A DNA stretch of 47,982 bases from Nocardia cyriacigeorgica (GTDB lineage: Bacteria > Actinomycetota > Actinomycetes > Mycobacteriales > Mycobacteriaceae): contig NZ_JAAGVC010000020.1 in NCBI RefSeq assembly GCF_010858045.1, forward strand, positions 50,131 to 98,112, given 5' to 3'. The notes beneath the pieces were generated by a model. That model made no database searches, had not been told where the DNA came from, and saw only the letters and a list, made by a program, of their open reading frames with translations. The position numbers were made by a program, and so were the translations under genes. Shown here piece after piece: positions 25,614 through 33,879 of the stretch (its first letter is position 1; each line of letters opens with the position of its first letter).

Positions 25614-26882
25614 ATGCGCATCGGAATAGTGCTACGCGCGGCAGTGGTGCTGCTCGCTGCCGCAGTCGGAATGGGCCTGGCCGCGACGCCGGCCGCGGCC
25701 GATGATCTGGACCGCTATCTGGACCTGCCGCTGGTGAACCGCAATGCCGAAGCGGGACCGGGCGGAGTGCATCCGGACCTGCCCTACGACGCGGCCCAAC
25801 TGCGCGGCCTGCTCGACCAGGCCCGCGGCGCGGGCGTCGCCCCCACCCGCTACGCCGCCCTGCTCTACCAATACTGGCTGGTCGACGCCACCAACAAGGC
25901 CGGAATCGAGCTGCGAGCGTGGAATCCGCGGGCCGGCGTCGAGGCCAACCGGCAGAACCTGATCAGGTCGTACCGCTATTACGAAGATTTGCAACTGGCC
26001 CACCGGGAACTGCAGTGGGCGGGCATGGGTGGCCAAGTCGGCGCCGATTTCGGTGGCGGCCTCATCGATTTCGAGCTGATGAGCAACATCTATTCGCTGC
26101 CCGGCCTGTCGGAGTCGGCGCGCGGGGTGATCGGCGCGGTCGAACAGACCGCTGGCCCGCAGGCCGTCGCGATGCTGCCGCGCGGGCTGGCCGCACTGGC
26201 CGAAGCGGGACCGCAGATCACGCCGGCGGATCTGCACTACATCATCGGGATGATCCTGGTGATGCAGAAGAACATCTTCTCCGATCTGATGCCCATGCAC
26301 GACGCATACGTCACCGGAGGGCTGCCCGCGCTGGAGGAATTCCAGGCCGCCGGGCTCTTCGGCGCCGACATCATGAACGCCTGGCGCGATATCGCTTCCG
26401 GCGATCGCGACCGGATCGCCGCGGGCAATGCCACCCTGTTGCGCCGCGAACAAGATTGGGCGATCGGCGGGCAGTGGGATGCGGTCCGGGCCTATAAGGG
26501 CGCGGTCGGTGAGGCCATCACCTACGTCAGCGGCGCGGCCGGGTCGCCGTCGGTGGCCGGCGTGGCTCCGCCGCGTGAATTCAAGCCCGTGCGTATTCCG
26601 TTCACGATGGCCGACGGCCGCCCCGCGCTGCTGACGATGCCGCTGCCGGAGTGGAACTGGTCGGTGCTCGATGCCCGCTGGGAATACATTACGAACGAGC
26701 TGCTGCCGAAATACAAGTGGCAGGTCGAAAACAATTGGCCCGCACTGGAAGCGGTTATGCGCACGCCGTACGAAATACAAATGGAATCACATCGCCCGCT
26801 GTTGAACATCCCGCAGCTGCTGGATTCGGCGGTGCGGCAGATGAAGGTGACGCCGGTGGGCGCGGAAATGGCGGTGAACTGA
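25614..26882 (+). CDS. Secreted protein of unknown function (422 aa)
   Basis: Not recognised. A Sec-type signal peptide (hydrophobic VVLLAAAVGMGLAATP, likely cleavage after AAA near residue 29) exports it. The mature part is mainly helical and unusually rich in aromatic residues (RSYRYYEDLQLAHRELQW, WNWSVLDARWEYITNELLPK, KYKWQVENNW), with a glycine-rich GGQVGADFGGGLIDFE and a hydrophobic LHYIIGMILVMQKNIFSDL. There are no cysteines in the mature chain and no enzyme motif I know. AGAGGAAGG lies about 11 nt before ATG 25614. It is followed after only 2 bp by the lipase-like gene, so the two are one operon and probably act together outside the cell. Confidence 0.8.
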   Translation: MRIGIVLRAAVVLLAAAVGMGLAATPAAADDLDRYLDLPLVNRNAEAGPGGVHPDLPYDAAQLRGLLDQARGAGVAPTRYAALLYQYWLVDATNKAGIELRAWNPRAGVEANRQNLIRSYRYYEDLQLAHRELQWAGMGGQVGADFGGGLIDFELMSNIYSLPGLSESARGVIGAVEQTAGPQAVAMLPRGLAALAEAGPQITPADLHYIIGMILVMQKNIFSDLMPMHDAYVTGGLPALEEFQAAGLFGADIMNAWRDIASGDRDRIAAGNATLLRREQDWAIGGQWDAVRAYKGAVGEAITYVSGAAGSPSVAGVAPPREFKPVRIPFTMADGRPALLTMPLPEWNWSVLDARWEYITNELLPKYKWQVENNWPALEAVMRTPYEIQMESHRPLLNIPQLLDSAVRQMKVTPVGAEMAVN

Positions 26883-26884
26883 CC

Positions 26885-28300
26885 ATGAAGGCAGCACGAT
26901 TCATGCGCTCGGAGCGGCGCCGGCCAAGCGGTGGTACTCGATCATCGCTGCGCCGCCCGCTGACCGCGCTGTCGGCGGCCGCGCTGACCCTGTTCGCCGG
27001 TGCCGGAATCGCCTTCGCGCAGCCCGAACCCGCACCGCCCGAACCCTTCGTGCCGCCGCGCACGCCTGGCCTCGGCGAGGTGTTCAACGGCTATGTGGTC
27101 GGCACTCTCCAGGGTGCCACCCTCGCCGCACCGGGCGAAGCCTTCCAGGCCCTGCTCGCCAACGACCCCTTCTATCAGGAACCTCCGCTCACCGGTGACG
27201 AGAAGCCCGGCACGGTCCTGAAATCCAAGAAGGTCGACGTCATGTTCTCCGGCGTGAAACCGGCGAACCTCGACGCCTACAAGTTGATGTACGTGACCAC
27301 CGGCGTCGACGGCGTCACGCCCGTGATCAGTACCGGCATCCTGATGATCCCGGTCGACGGTAAGCCGAACGACCAGCGCAAGCTGATCTCGTATCAGGAA
27401 GCCAACGACAGCGTCGGCTGGTCCTGCCACCCGAGCACCCAGTGGACCGGCGGCGATCCGCTCGACGGCGCCTCCTGGTCGGCGCTCGGCCCGCTGGCCA
27501 TGCTGTTCGGCAAGGGCTACGCGGTCATGATCTCCGACGTCGGCAATGACGCCGACCGCAAACCGCACGGCGTGTTCGCCGGCAAGTTCGCCGCCCACGC
27601 CCAGCTCGACGGTGCCCGCGCGGCCTTGAACTTCCGCGAAGCGGGCCTGGACCCGAAGGCTCAGGTGGGTCTGTTCGGTATCGCGGGCGGCGGCGTCGGC
27701 GCGGGTTTCTCCGCCGAACTCCAGCCCACCTACGCGCCGGACCTGGACGTGAAAGCCACCGTTCTGGAAGGGATGGTGGTGAAGCCGCGCAACTTCATGC
27801 GCGTGGCCGACGGTTCGGTCGGTTCCGGCTTCGCCTTCGCGACCCTGCTCGGACTCGAACCGTGGTACCCCGAGATGAAGATCGACGAAAAGCTCAACCC
27901 CGCGGGCAAAGCCATCGCCGATTTCTTCCGCACCCAATGCCAGACCCCGGCCTACTTCGGCATGCCGTTCGTGCCACTGAAGATGCTGTTCACCTCCGGC
28001 CTCAATCCCGCCGACGAGCCCGCTTTCCAGCGCGCCTACGACGACAACATCCTCGGGCAGGCGGGCGCGCCGGAGTCGAAGGTGCTCATCACCTCCTGCG
28101 CCGCCGACGATTCGTTCATGTCCCTGGTGCCGGCCGCGGATTCGCGCGAACTGGCCGACATCTACCGCTCCAAGGGAACCGATGTCACCTACGCGCCCTC
28201 CAATTGCAGCATGATCCGCATGATCACCGACCTCTACGGTTGGGGCACCGATCTTTTCGGTATGCAGACCATTGATTGGCTGGACGCGCAGTTCGATTGA
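26885..28300 (+). CDS. Secreted lipase-family (LIP) protein lacking the catalytic serine
   Basis: A 471-residue exported alpha/beta hydrolase of the secretory lipase family (typical features GYAVMISDVGND and HAQLDGARAALNFREAGLD). The signal peptide is RPLTALSAAALTLFAGAGIAF, cleaved near AFA-QPEP. At the nucleophile elbow, where the family has G-Y-S-x-G-G, the sequence is GIAGGG (265-270): alanine replaces serine. The Asp region is present (SCAADDSFM), but the usual PGxxH histidine segment reads APSNCSMIRM. Two of three catalytic residues therefore appear lost, and it is probably a binding protein or uses another chemistry. Its start lies 2 bp after the preceding secreted protein's stop. Confidence 0.8.
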   Translation: MKAARFMRSERRRPSGGTRSSLRRPLTALSAAALTLFAGAGIAFAQPEPAPPEPFVPPRTPGLGEVFNGYVVGTLQGATLAAPGEAFQALLANDPFYQEPPLTGDEKPGTVLKSKKVDVMFSGVKPANLDAYKLMYVTTGVDGVTPVISTGILMIPVDGKPNDQRKLISYQEANDSVGWSCHPSTQWTGGDPLDGASWSALGPLAMLFGKGYAVMISDVGNDADRKPHGVFAGKFAAHAQLDGARAALNFREAGLDPKAQVGLFGIAGGGVGAGFSAELQPTYAPDLDVKATVLEGMVVKPRNFMRVADGSVGSGFAFATLLGLEPWYPEMKIDEKLNPAGKAIADFFRTQCQTPAYFGMPFVPLKMLFTSGLNPADEPAFQRAYDDNILGQAGAPESKVLITSCAADDSFMSLVPAADSRELADIYRSKGTDVTYAPSNCSMIRMITDLYGWGTDLFGMQTIDWLDAQFD

Positions 28301-28374
28301 TGTGCGGGCGGCACAACCTTCGCGGGCAGTAGGGTCGCGATCTGCGTGAGGCTGTGTGGTGCCGGCCCGGTCCA

Positions 28375-29886
28375 TCAGGCTGGGTCGAGCCGGCATTCGA
28401 TATCGGTCGTCGGTAGTGAGCCGTCCAGAAGGAAGGCGTCGACGGCCTCGGCCACGCAGGTACTCGGGAGCCCGAGCACGCCGTGCCAACGCACATCACG
28501 CAGCGTGACCAGTCGCGATCCACTCATCAGGCGGCGCATGGACGTCGCGCCCGAATACGGGGTGCGGATATCGCCGTCGGCATGCAACAGCAGCACCGGC
28601 ACGGAATGCCGGATCCGGGTGGGCGGTTCGAGCGGCGTGGGCCAGAACGCACACGGTGCGATGTTGTTGAACAGCGGACCGAAGATCGGCTGCTCGGTCC
28701 GGCTGCGTTCGATATTGCGCCAATACCACTCGGGATCGCGCGGTGCGGCGACGTCGCCGCATTTGACGGCCATATGCGCCTCGAACATCCTGCTCCCGCC
28801 GACCCAGCCACGCACGTTCTCCCACAGTGGAATCGGTGCTACCGCAGCCCCATCGGCGACGGCTCGGAGCTGATGCAGGAGCTCGGCCAGCTGAGCGGCA
28901 TACGGCCCGAACGACAGCGCGAGGTTCAACGTCGTGAGCAAGATGTCGTCGTCGACCGTCAACCCGGCGAGTTCGATCGGTCGCTGCGCCACTCGCGTGA
29001 TGAGTTCGCCAACGGTGGCCAGCACGGTCGCGGCACTGTCCCCGAGCTGGAACTGTTGCTGCTCGGCGGCTACCTTCTCCGCCCAGTCCGCCAGTGCGGC
29101 CTCATTGGCGACCCCCGAATCCTGGAACGTGCCGAGCCAGTACCGTTCCGGGTCGACCACGCTGTCCAGCACGATCCGGTCGCTGTGTTCCGGAAACATC
29201 TGGGTGAACACGGCACCGAGGTAGCTGCCGTAAGAAGGCCCGTAATAGCTGATCGTGGACTCACCGAGGACGGCGGCGATCATCCGCATATCCCGCGCGG
29301 TGTCGCGGGTATTGATATGCGGCAGCGCACCGCCCTCCGCCCCGAGGCACAGCGCCGCCAACTGCGCGGCCCGCTGGACATCGCGATCGAAGGCCGCACG
29401 ATCCGCACCCGGCTGCCCATCGCCGCCCGGCACCCGCCCCGGCGGCCATCCACAGTCGACCGGCGTGGACTGCCCGACTCCGCGCGGATCGAATCCGATG
29501 AGGTCGTAGGACGCGCGCACCTCGGCCGACAGCCCGTTCCCGACCGCATTGCCCGGGTCGAGTCCCGGCGCGCCCGGACCGCCACTGTTGGTCAGCAGCA
29601 CACCGCGCCGCCGCGCCGGATCGGTCGCGGGCACGCGCGAGATGGCGAGGCCGATCGTCCGGCCGCCGGGCACGCCGTAATCGAGCGGCACCCTGATCTG
29701 CGCGCATTCGCCGCGCACGGCGGCCAGATCGGGGTCCGAACACTCCTGCCACTCCACATGCTGTCGCTCGAATCGCTCCAACCCCGATTCCGCGGTAGCG
29801 ATGCCGGCACCGGATCCGAGCGTCGGACCGATGATCATGGCAGCCGTGACGGCAATGCAGAACTGTCGAAACCGACTGCCTCGCAT
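28375..29886 (-). CDS. Secreted alpha/beta hydrolase (tripeptidyl-aminopeptidase/TAP family)
   Basis: An exported serine hydrolase of 503 residues, similar to actinomycete tripeptidyl aminopeptidases and related esterases. The signal peptide is FCIAVTAAMIIGPTLGSGAG with cleavage near TAES. Family features are VPLDYGVPGGRTIGLAISRV, NSGGPGAPG (oxyanion), DLIGFDPRGVGQSTP, the nucleophile YYGPSYGSYLG, the acid in LLLHADGDIRTP and the histidine in VRWHGVLG; the C-terminal TAP domain is also present. All three catalytic residues seem intact. ATG 29886 has GGAGGGGG 6-7 nt upstream; the open frame to 29937 adds no signal-like sequence. It converges on the pseudo-lipase gene with a 74-bp gap. Confidence 0.88.
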   Translation of the reverse strand: MRGSRFRQFCIAVTAAMIIGPTLGSGAGIATAESGLERFERQHVEWQECSDPDLAAVRGECAQIRVPLDYGVPGGRTIGLAISRVPATDPARRRGVLLTNSGGPGAPGLDPGNAVGNGLSAEVRASYDLIGFDPRGVGQSTPVDCGWPPGRVPGGDGQPGADRAAFDRDVQRAAQLAALCLGAEGGALPHINTRDTARDMRMIAAVLGESTISYYGPSYGSYLGAVFTQMFPEHSDRIVLDSVVDPERYWLGTFQDSGVANEAALADWAEKVAAEQQQFQLGDSAATVLATVGELITRVAQRPIELAGLTVDDDILLTTLNLALSFGPYAAQLAELLHQLRAVADGAAVAPIPLWENVRGWVGGSRMFEAHMAVKCGDVAAPRDPEWYWRNIERSRTEQPIFGPLFNNIAPCAFWPTPLEPPTRIRHSVPVLLLHADGDIRTPYSGATSMRRLMSGSRLVTLRDVRWHGVLGLPSTCVAEAVDAFLLDGSLPTTDIECRLDPA

Positions 29887-30165
29887 ATGAACCCCCTCCA
29901 GGCCAGCAGGATATCGCGGCCGAACTGGGCGCGACAACGCTTGTTCGCCGCCGCGCCCTCAGCGGCTCATCAGTCGAACGGTGAGGATTTCTCGGCATGC
30001 GGACGAATCCGGCCTCGACCCTCTGCCGTGTCTCAGGTGATCGTCACAAGCGACGGGCACAAGGGGGTGCAGACGCGGGCCCGGTGATCGAGCCCCATTT
30101 CTCGCGCCGCGCCGGTGGATTTCTGCGATCCTGAATTCGTCGCAGTCCTATTCCGAGGTGTTCGT

Positions 30166-30543
30166 ATGCTCAAGCCGCTCTTCGTGACCACGGCGATCTA
30201 TCTCGCGGGCATCGGCCTGGCGTTGATATTCGTGCCCGCGCAGTTCGGCGTCGGCGCGGTCCCCGACGATCCGTCGCCGGAACTGATCGCCCTGCTTCGC
30301 CTGCTCGGCGGGCCGCTGCTGGGGATCGCGGTGTTGAACTGGAGCTCGCGTAATGCGGAGCCGTCGGCGGTGCAGGCCAGTGTGGTGCCGGCCAATATCG
30401 TCGGATTCGGCGCCGTCGCCGCCAACGATGTCTGGGGTGTGTTCAGCGGCGATGCCCGCGACCTCGCAGCGGTGTTCCTCGTCGTGCACCTCGGCTTCAC
30501 GCTGGGCTTCGTGTACGCGTGGGTGCGCGGCCGAAAGGCGTGA
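30166..30543 (+). CDS. Small multi-pass membrane protein (125 aa)
   Basis: Function unknown. About four hydrophobic segments: LFVTTAIYLAGIGLALIFV, LLRLLGGPLLGIAVLNW, ASVVPANIVGFGAVAAN and LAAVFLVVHLGFTLGFVYAW, with a short basic tail (RGRKA). The pattern resembles the DoxX/DUF4345-like small membrane proteins, without a diagnostic motif. ATG 30166 has CGAGGTG 5-6 nt upstream and is preferred over ATG 30115, which adds a polar stretch. It converges on the MarR-type regulator gene, with 9 bp between the stops. Confidence 0.7.
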   Translation: MLKPLFVTTAIYLAGIGLALIFVPAQFGVGAVPDDPSPELIALLRLLGGPLLGIAVLNWSSRNAEPSAVQASVVPANIVGFGAVAANDVWGVFSGDARDLAAVFLVVHLGFTLGFVYAWVRGRKA

Positions 30544-30552
30544 GGCCGCGCG

Positions 30553-31044
30553 TCAGGCCCGCGGGTGTTCGGCGTACCAGCGGTCGATCAACGCCGGAAG
30601 TTCTTTGCCCATCCACACGAAGAACTCGTGCATTTCGCGGACCCGGGAGGCCTGCTCGCCGTCGGGGTCCGCGAACAGGGCAAGGCCGCGGGAGGTCATC
30701 GCGGTCAGATCGTCGTACTGGGTGCTCTGCTGGCGGGTGAGCTCGGGGAGCACGCCCGCGCGCAGAATGTAGTAGTCCTTGCGGTCGCCGGGTTTGGAGA
30801 TCTTGTCGACCCAGCGCATCGTGGTCAGGTTCTTCAGGGCGTTGGATATGGAGCCCTTGGACGCCTGCAAGGCCTCCGCGATCTGGGCGAAGGTCTGCTC
30901 GGGCGGCGAGCAGACCATCAGCCAGCCCATGGCGCGGCCGGTCATGCGGACCAGGCCCATGCGTTCGAGCACGAGCGCGAAATCCTCGACGAAGGCCAAC
31001 TGCTCCGGGGTCGGGGCCGCTGGGTCGCGTTCCGAACTGGTCAT
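30553..31044 (-). CDS. MarR/GbsR-type winged-helix regulator
   Basis: A 163-residue regulator of the GbsR/MarR kind found beside ABC exporters. The DNA-binding part is MGWLMVCSPPEQTFAQIAEA, LQASKGSISNALKNLTTMRW and VDKISKPGDRKDYYIL (helix-turn-helix then wing); the C-terminal half is helical (MHEFFVWMGKELPALIDRWY). ATG 31044 has AAGGGA about 11 nt upstream. It lies just downstream of the ABC ATPase and permease genes, separated by a strong hairpin, and a 24-bp palindrome lies before that operon; I infer it represses the exporter in response to a transported compound. Confidence 0.85.
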   Translation of the reverse strand: MTSSERDPAAPTPEQLAFVEDFALVLERMGLVRMTGRAMGWLMVCSPPEQTFAQIAEALQASKGSISNALKNLTTMRWVDKISKPGDRKDYYILRAGVLPELTRQQSTQYDDLTAMTSRGLALFADPDGEQASRVREMHEFFVWMGKELPALIDRWYAEHPRA

Positions 31045-31082
31045 CGGTCGAGTATCCCTTCCGGCGGGAGAAACGGGAAAAC

Positions 31083-31107
31083 GGGGCGGGCCGGCTCGGC
31101 CCGCCCC
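31083..31107 (-). terminator. Hairpin between ABC permease and regulator genes
   Basis: GGGGCGGGCC and GGCCCGCCCC (10 bp, perfect) around GGCTC. On the minus strand it is followed by GTTTTCCCGTTT. It probably ends or attenuates the ABC transporter mRNA before the regulator gene. Confidence 0.65.
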
Positions 31108-31118
31108 TGACGTGTTGT

Positions 31119-31883
31119 TCACACCGCCAGATCCCGGCGATCGAAGCACACCAGCGCCGCGATCAACGCGAGGCCGCCGCCCACCGCCAGCACCGCGAGA
31201 TGCCCGGCGTTCCAGCCATTGACCAGCGGGGAATCGCCGTTGGCGTAGTAGAACGGGGAAAGCTTGCGCAGCCAGTCGTCGCCGAGGTTGTTGGCCAGGT
31301 AACCGGCGACGGCGAGCAGCGCCGCCACCCCGAGTGCCAGCGAACGCTTACCGGTCGCCGCGCCGACCAGCAGCGCGACGGCCCCGGCGAACAGGGCGAG
31401 CAGCCCGAGCCCGGCACTGGCCGCGACGATATTTCCGGTCTCCACCTCGAGGTTGCCGGAGTTCGCGCCGGCGATCACGCTCACCGTCAGCACCGCCGTG
31501 ACGACCGCGACCTGCACCGCGAGTGCGGCGAAACGCTGCGCCAACAGTCCGGTCCGGCTGATCGGCTGGGCCAGCAGTAGATCCAGGCTGCCGTTCTCCT
31601 CCTGGGTGGCCGTTCTGGTGGCGATGGTGACCGCGAAGATCAGCATCAGCAGCAAACCCATCAGCGAGTACACCGTGGAGTTGAGAAACCCGGTGCCGCT
31701 GGCGAAATCGCTCAAACCCATCGCGTCGTACATGCTGTTCTGCTGGATATCCAGCGAGCCCTGCTCTTTCAGCGATTGGTAGGACGGCAGGTAGATCATC
31801 GGGACGATGGCAAGGCCGATCGACCAGCCGATCAGGCCGCGCCGCTGTTCTTTCAAGGTCTGGGTGAAAACGGTGCTCGACAT
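31119..31883 (-). CDS. ABC-2 type transporter permease
   Basis: The membrane half of an exporter, 254 residues, with six hydrophobic segments (LIGWSIGLAIVPMIYLPSY, LMGLLLMLIFAVTIATRTAT, FAALAVQVAVVTAVLTVSV, AGLGLLALFAGAVALLVG, LALGVAALLAVAGYLANNL, AVLAVGGGLALIAALVCF). The EENGSLDLLLAQPISR segment between helices is typical of ABC-2 permeases that contact the ATPase. ATG 31883 has GGAGC about 8 nt upstream; the frame extends to 32075 inside the ATPase gene and is not used. It follows the ATPase gene after 34 bp and pairs with it. Substrate unknown; such two-gene systems often export drugs or lipids. Confidence 0.88.
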   Translation of the reverse strand: MSSTVFTQTLKEQRRGLIGWSIGLAIVPMIYLPSYQSLKEQGSLDIQQNSMYDAMGLSDFASGTGFLNSTVYSLMGLLLMLIFAVTIATRTATQEENGSLDLLLAQPISRTGLLAQRFAALAVQVAVVTAVLTVSVIAGANSGNLEVETGNIVAASAGLGLLALFAGAVALLVGAATGKRSLALGVAALLAVAGYLANNLGDDWLRKLSPFYYANGDSPLVNGWNAGHLAVLAVGGGLALIAALVCFDRRDLAV

Positions 31884-31917
31884 TGCGAATGCTCCTGTGC
31901 GGAAAGGAAATATGGGC

Positions 31918-32805
31918 TCAGCGGCCGTAGCGGCTGAAGAAGATCTGCTCCAGGTCCGGTTCGTTGGACAGCACACTGACCAGCTGATATTTGGCGGCGA
32001 CCTTGAACAGCGAATCCACCTCGCCTTCGGTGGTGCAGCGCAGCGTGCTGCCCTCGATGTCGAGATCGCGCACACCGGGCAGCCGGGCGAAATCGTCGGG
32101 GAAGATCTCCTCGCCGAATATCAGCTCGACCGCGCGTGGCGAACGCCTGCGCAGATCCTCGACGTTCTCGGTGCCGAGCAGTTTCCCGGCCCGCATGATG
32201 ACGGCGCGGTCGGCGGTCTGCTGCACCTCGGTGAGGATGTGTGAGGACATGAACACCGTCTGGCCATTGTTCTTCGCCTCGGTCACCAGGTCCAGGAAGC
32301 GCTGTTGCAGTAGTGGATCGAGCCCGGAGGTGGGTTCGTCCAGGATCAGCAGGGCGGGATTGTGCATGAAGGCGGCGATGATGCCCACCTTCTGCTTGTT
32401 GCCCTTCGACATCGAGCCGACCTTCTTGGACAGATCGAGGTCGAGCAGCTCGGCCAGTTCCACGATGCGCCGCCGGGCGACGTCGCCGCGCCGGTCGGCG
32501 AGAAAGGTCAGCAGTTCGCGCGCCGAATGGCGGCCCTCGATCGCCAATTCGCCGGGCAGATAACCGATTCGGTGGCGCAGTTCGGCTCCGCCGGCGCGTG
32601 GGTCCATGCCGAGAACTTCCGCCCGGCCCGATGTCGGCCGGATCAGGTCGAGCAGGATCCGGATGGTGGTGGACTTGCCCGCCCCATTGGGGCCGAGAAA
32701 TCCGAACACCTCACCCTCGAACACCTCGAGGTGCAGGTCGGTGAGCGCGACATGCTTGCCGTAGTGCTTGGTGAGGCCCTCGGTGCGAATGGCGGCGGTG
32801 GTCAT
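31918..32805 (-). CDS. ABC transporter ATP-binding protein
   Basis: The ATPase half of the exporter (295 aa, DRA/CcmA type). Walker A is GPNGAGKST (38-46), the signature loop SKGNKQKVG (a variant of LSGGQ common in this type), Walker B LLILDEPTSGLDP, and the H-loop SSHILTE. The C-terminal DRA-like extension ends with LEQIFFSRYGR. ATG 32805 has AAGGAG 5 nt upstream. It is the first gene of the operon with the permease, controlled from the region with a 24-bp palindrome at 32866-32889. Confidence 0.93.
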   Translation of the reverse strand: MTTAAIRTEGLTKHYGKHVALTDLHLEVFEGEVFGFLGPNGAGKSTTIRILLDLIRPTSGRAEVLGMDPRAGGAELRHRIGYLPGELAIEGRHSARELLTFLADRRGDVARRRIVELAELLDLDLSKKVGSMSKGNKQKVGIIAAFMHNPALLILDEPTSGLDPLLQQRFLDLVTEAKNNGQTVFMSSHILTEVQQTADRAVIMRAGKLLGTENVEDLRRRSPRAVELIFGEEIFPDDFARLPGVRDLDIEGSTLRCTTEGEVDSLFKVAAKYQLVSVLSNEPDLEQIFFSRYGR

Positions 32806-32865
32806 GATGCTCCTTGCAGAGGATTCCGGTGGCCGGTGGGGACTCGCGTGTTCCGTAAATACTGA

Positions 32866-32889
32866 TGTGTTCAGTAAAGACTGAACACA
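32866..32889. promoter_or_regulatory. 24-bp palindrome upstream of the ABC exporter operon
   Basis: TGTGTTCAGT (32866-32875) and ACTGAACACA (32880-32889) are exact reverse complements around AAAG. The half-site is partly repeated just before it: GTAAATACTGA (32855-32865) matches GTAAAGACTGA (32874-32884) in 10 of 11 bases. It lies 61 bp before the ATPase start. It is the likely operator of the MarR/GbsR-type regulator encoded downstream. Confidence 0.65.
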
Positions 32890-33022
32890 AAGAACATGTC
32901 AAGCGTTCTGCGGGGAACTTCGTAATCGCGCGGGCTTGGTTTGCCTATGACCTGGGGTTATGTGTCACCGGCGGGCCGGCGCACCGACAAGGGAGCCGGC
33001 GAGTTCAGGCCGCCGCGACCGT

Positions 33023-33688
33023 TCAGGCGTTGACCGGCGCGGGTTCCTGGGCCGACGTCGCCGGCCCCAGCGTGCTGCGCAAGTTCGCGATCACGGTCCG
33101 ACCGAGGGCGTTGTTGCCGACGCCGCCGATCACCGCGCCGATACCGGCCGGGATCACCTTGCCGAACATCAGCGCACCGCGTTTCACCACGAACTGGACC
33201 AGGAAGCGCTTCATGTACGAATCGTCCATGCGGTTCAGCACCGGGATCCGGTCGCCGAGCACATCGACCCACTTGCCGGCGGCATGGCCCGCCGTTTGTC
33301 CCAATGCCTTCGTCCCGGCCTGGCCGAGGACCACGGCCGAGACGAGATGGTCGTCGAGGACTTCCTCCGGCGTCATCCCGTGCACCGCTGCAGCCCCGGT
33401 GGCCAGCACGCTCGAGGCCTCCAGGAAAACCAGCGTGTCGGCGCCGGTCGCGAACAACGCCACCACCGTGCCCACGCCTGGCACTGCCGCACTCAACCCC
33501 ACACCGACACCGCTGGCGGTCACCGCGATCAAGTACTGCCGCTCCAGGCGCCGCACGATCTCGTCGGGTGATTCCTCCGGATGCCGGTCCCGCAGCCACG
33601 CCGCATACTTCGTCACCACCGGCGCCTGTGCGTGCGCGGCGCGATCCAGCGCCGACACCACACCCTTGTCCAGGAATTCCCGCAGCAT
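33023..33688 (-). CDS. EcsC-family-like protein
   Basis: A 221-residue protein resembling the EcsC family: EIVRRLERQYLIAVTASG followed by GLSAAVPGVGTVVALFATG and ADTLVFLEASSVLATGAAAV, then alternating hydrophobic/polar helices (KRFLVQFVVKRGALMFGKVI, IGAVIGGVGNNALGRTV). Two or three moderately hydrophobic stretches suggest membrane association. Function is unknown; EcsC neighbours ABC transporters in some Firmicutes, and here an ABC exporter lies upstream on the same strand but with 217 bp and the regulator palindrome between. ATG 33688 lacks an obvious strong Shine-Dalgarno. Confidence 0.65.
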   Translation of the reverse strand: MLREFLDKGVVSALDRAAHAQAPVVTKYAAWLRDRHPEESPDEIVRRLERQYLIAVTASGVGVGLSAAVPGVGTVVALFATGADTLVFLEASSVLATGAAAVHGMTPEEVLDDHLVSAVVLGQAGTKALGQTAGHAAGKWVDVLGDRIPVLNRMDDSYMKRFLVQFVVKRGALMFGKVIPAGIGAVIGGVGNNALGRTVIANLRSTLGPATSAQEPAPVNA

Positions 33689-33879
33689 AGATCCAGCCTC
33701 CTAGCCTCCCGCCGCAGCACGACGGTCGTTCGGTACCTAGAGTCGACACCTCGACAGCGCCGATCCGCACGCGCAACAGCCGATGATCCTGATCACCCGG
33801 TCCGCCGGTCGCGCCGAATATATCCCGCTTACCCGAAGCGCAATCGTTGACGCGCACGTCAAGAAGAGACTGCGGCGTC

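Noticed and set aside
28483..30087. A 534-codon plus-strand frame opposite the secreted hydrolase
   Set aside because: The minus strand has an intact signal peptide and catalytic triad; the plus frame has shadow composition.
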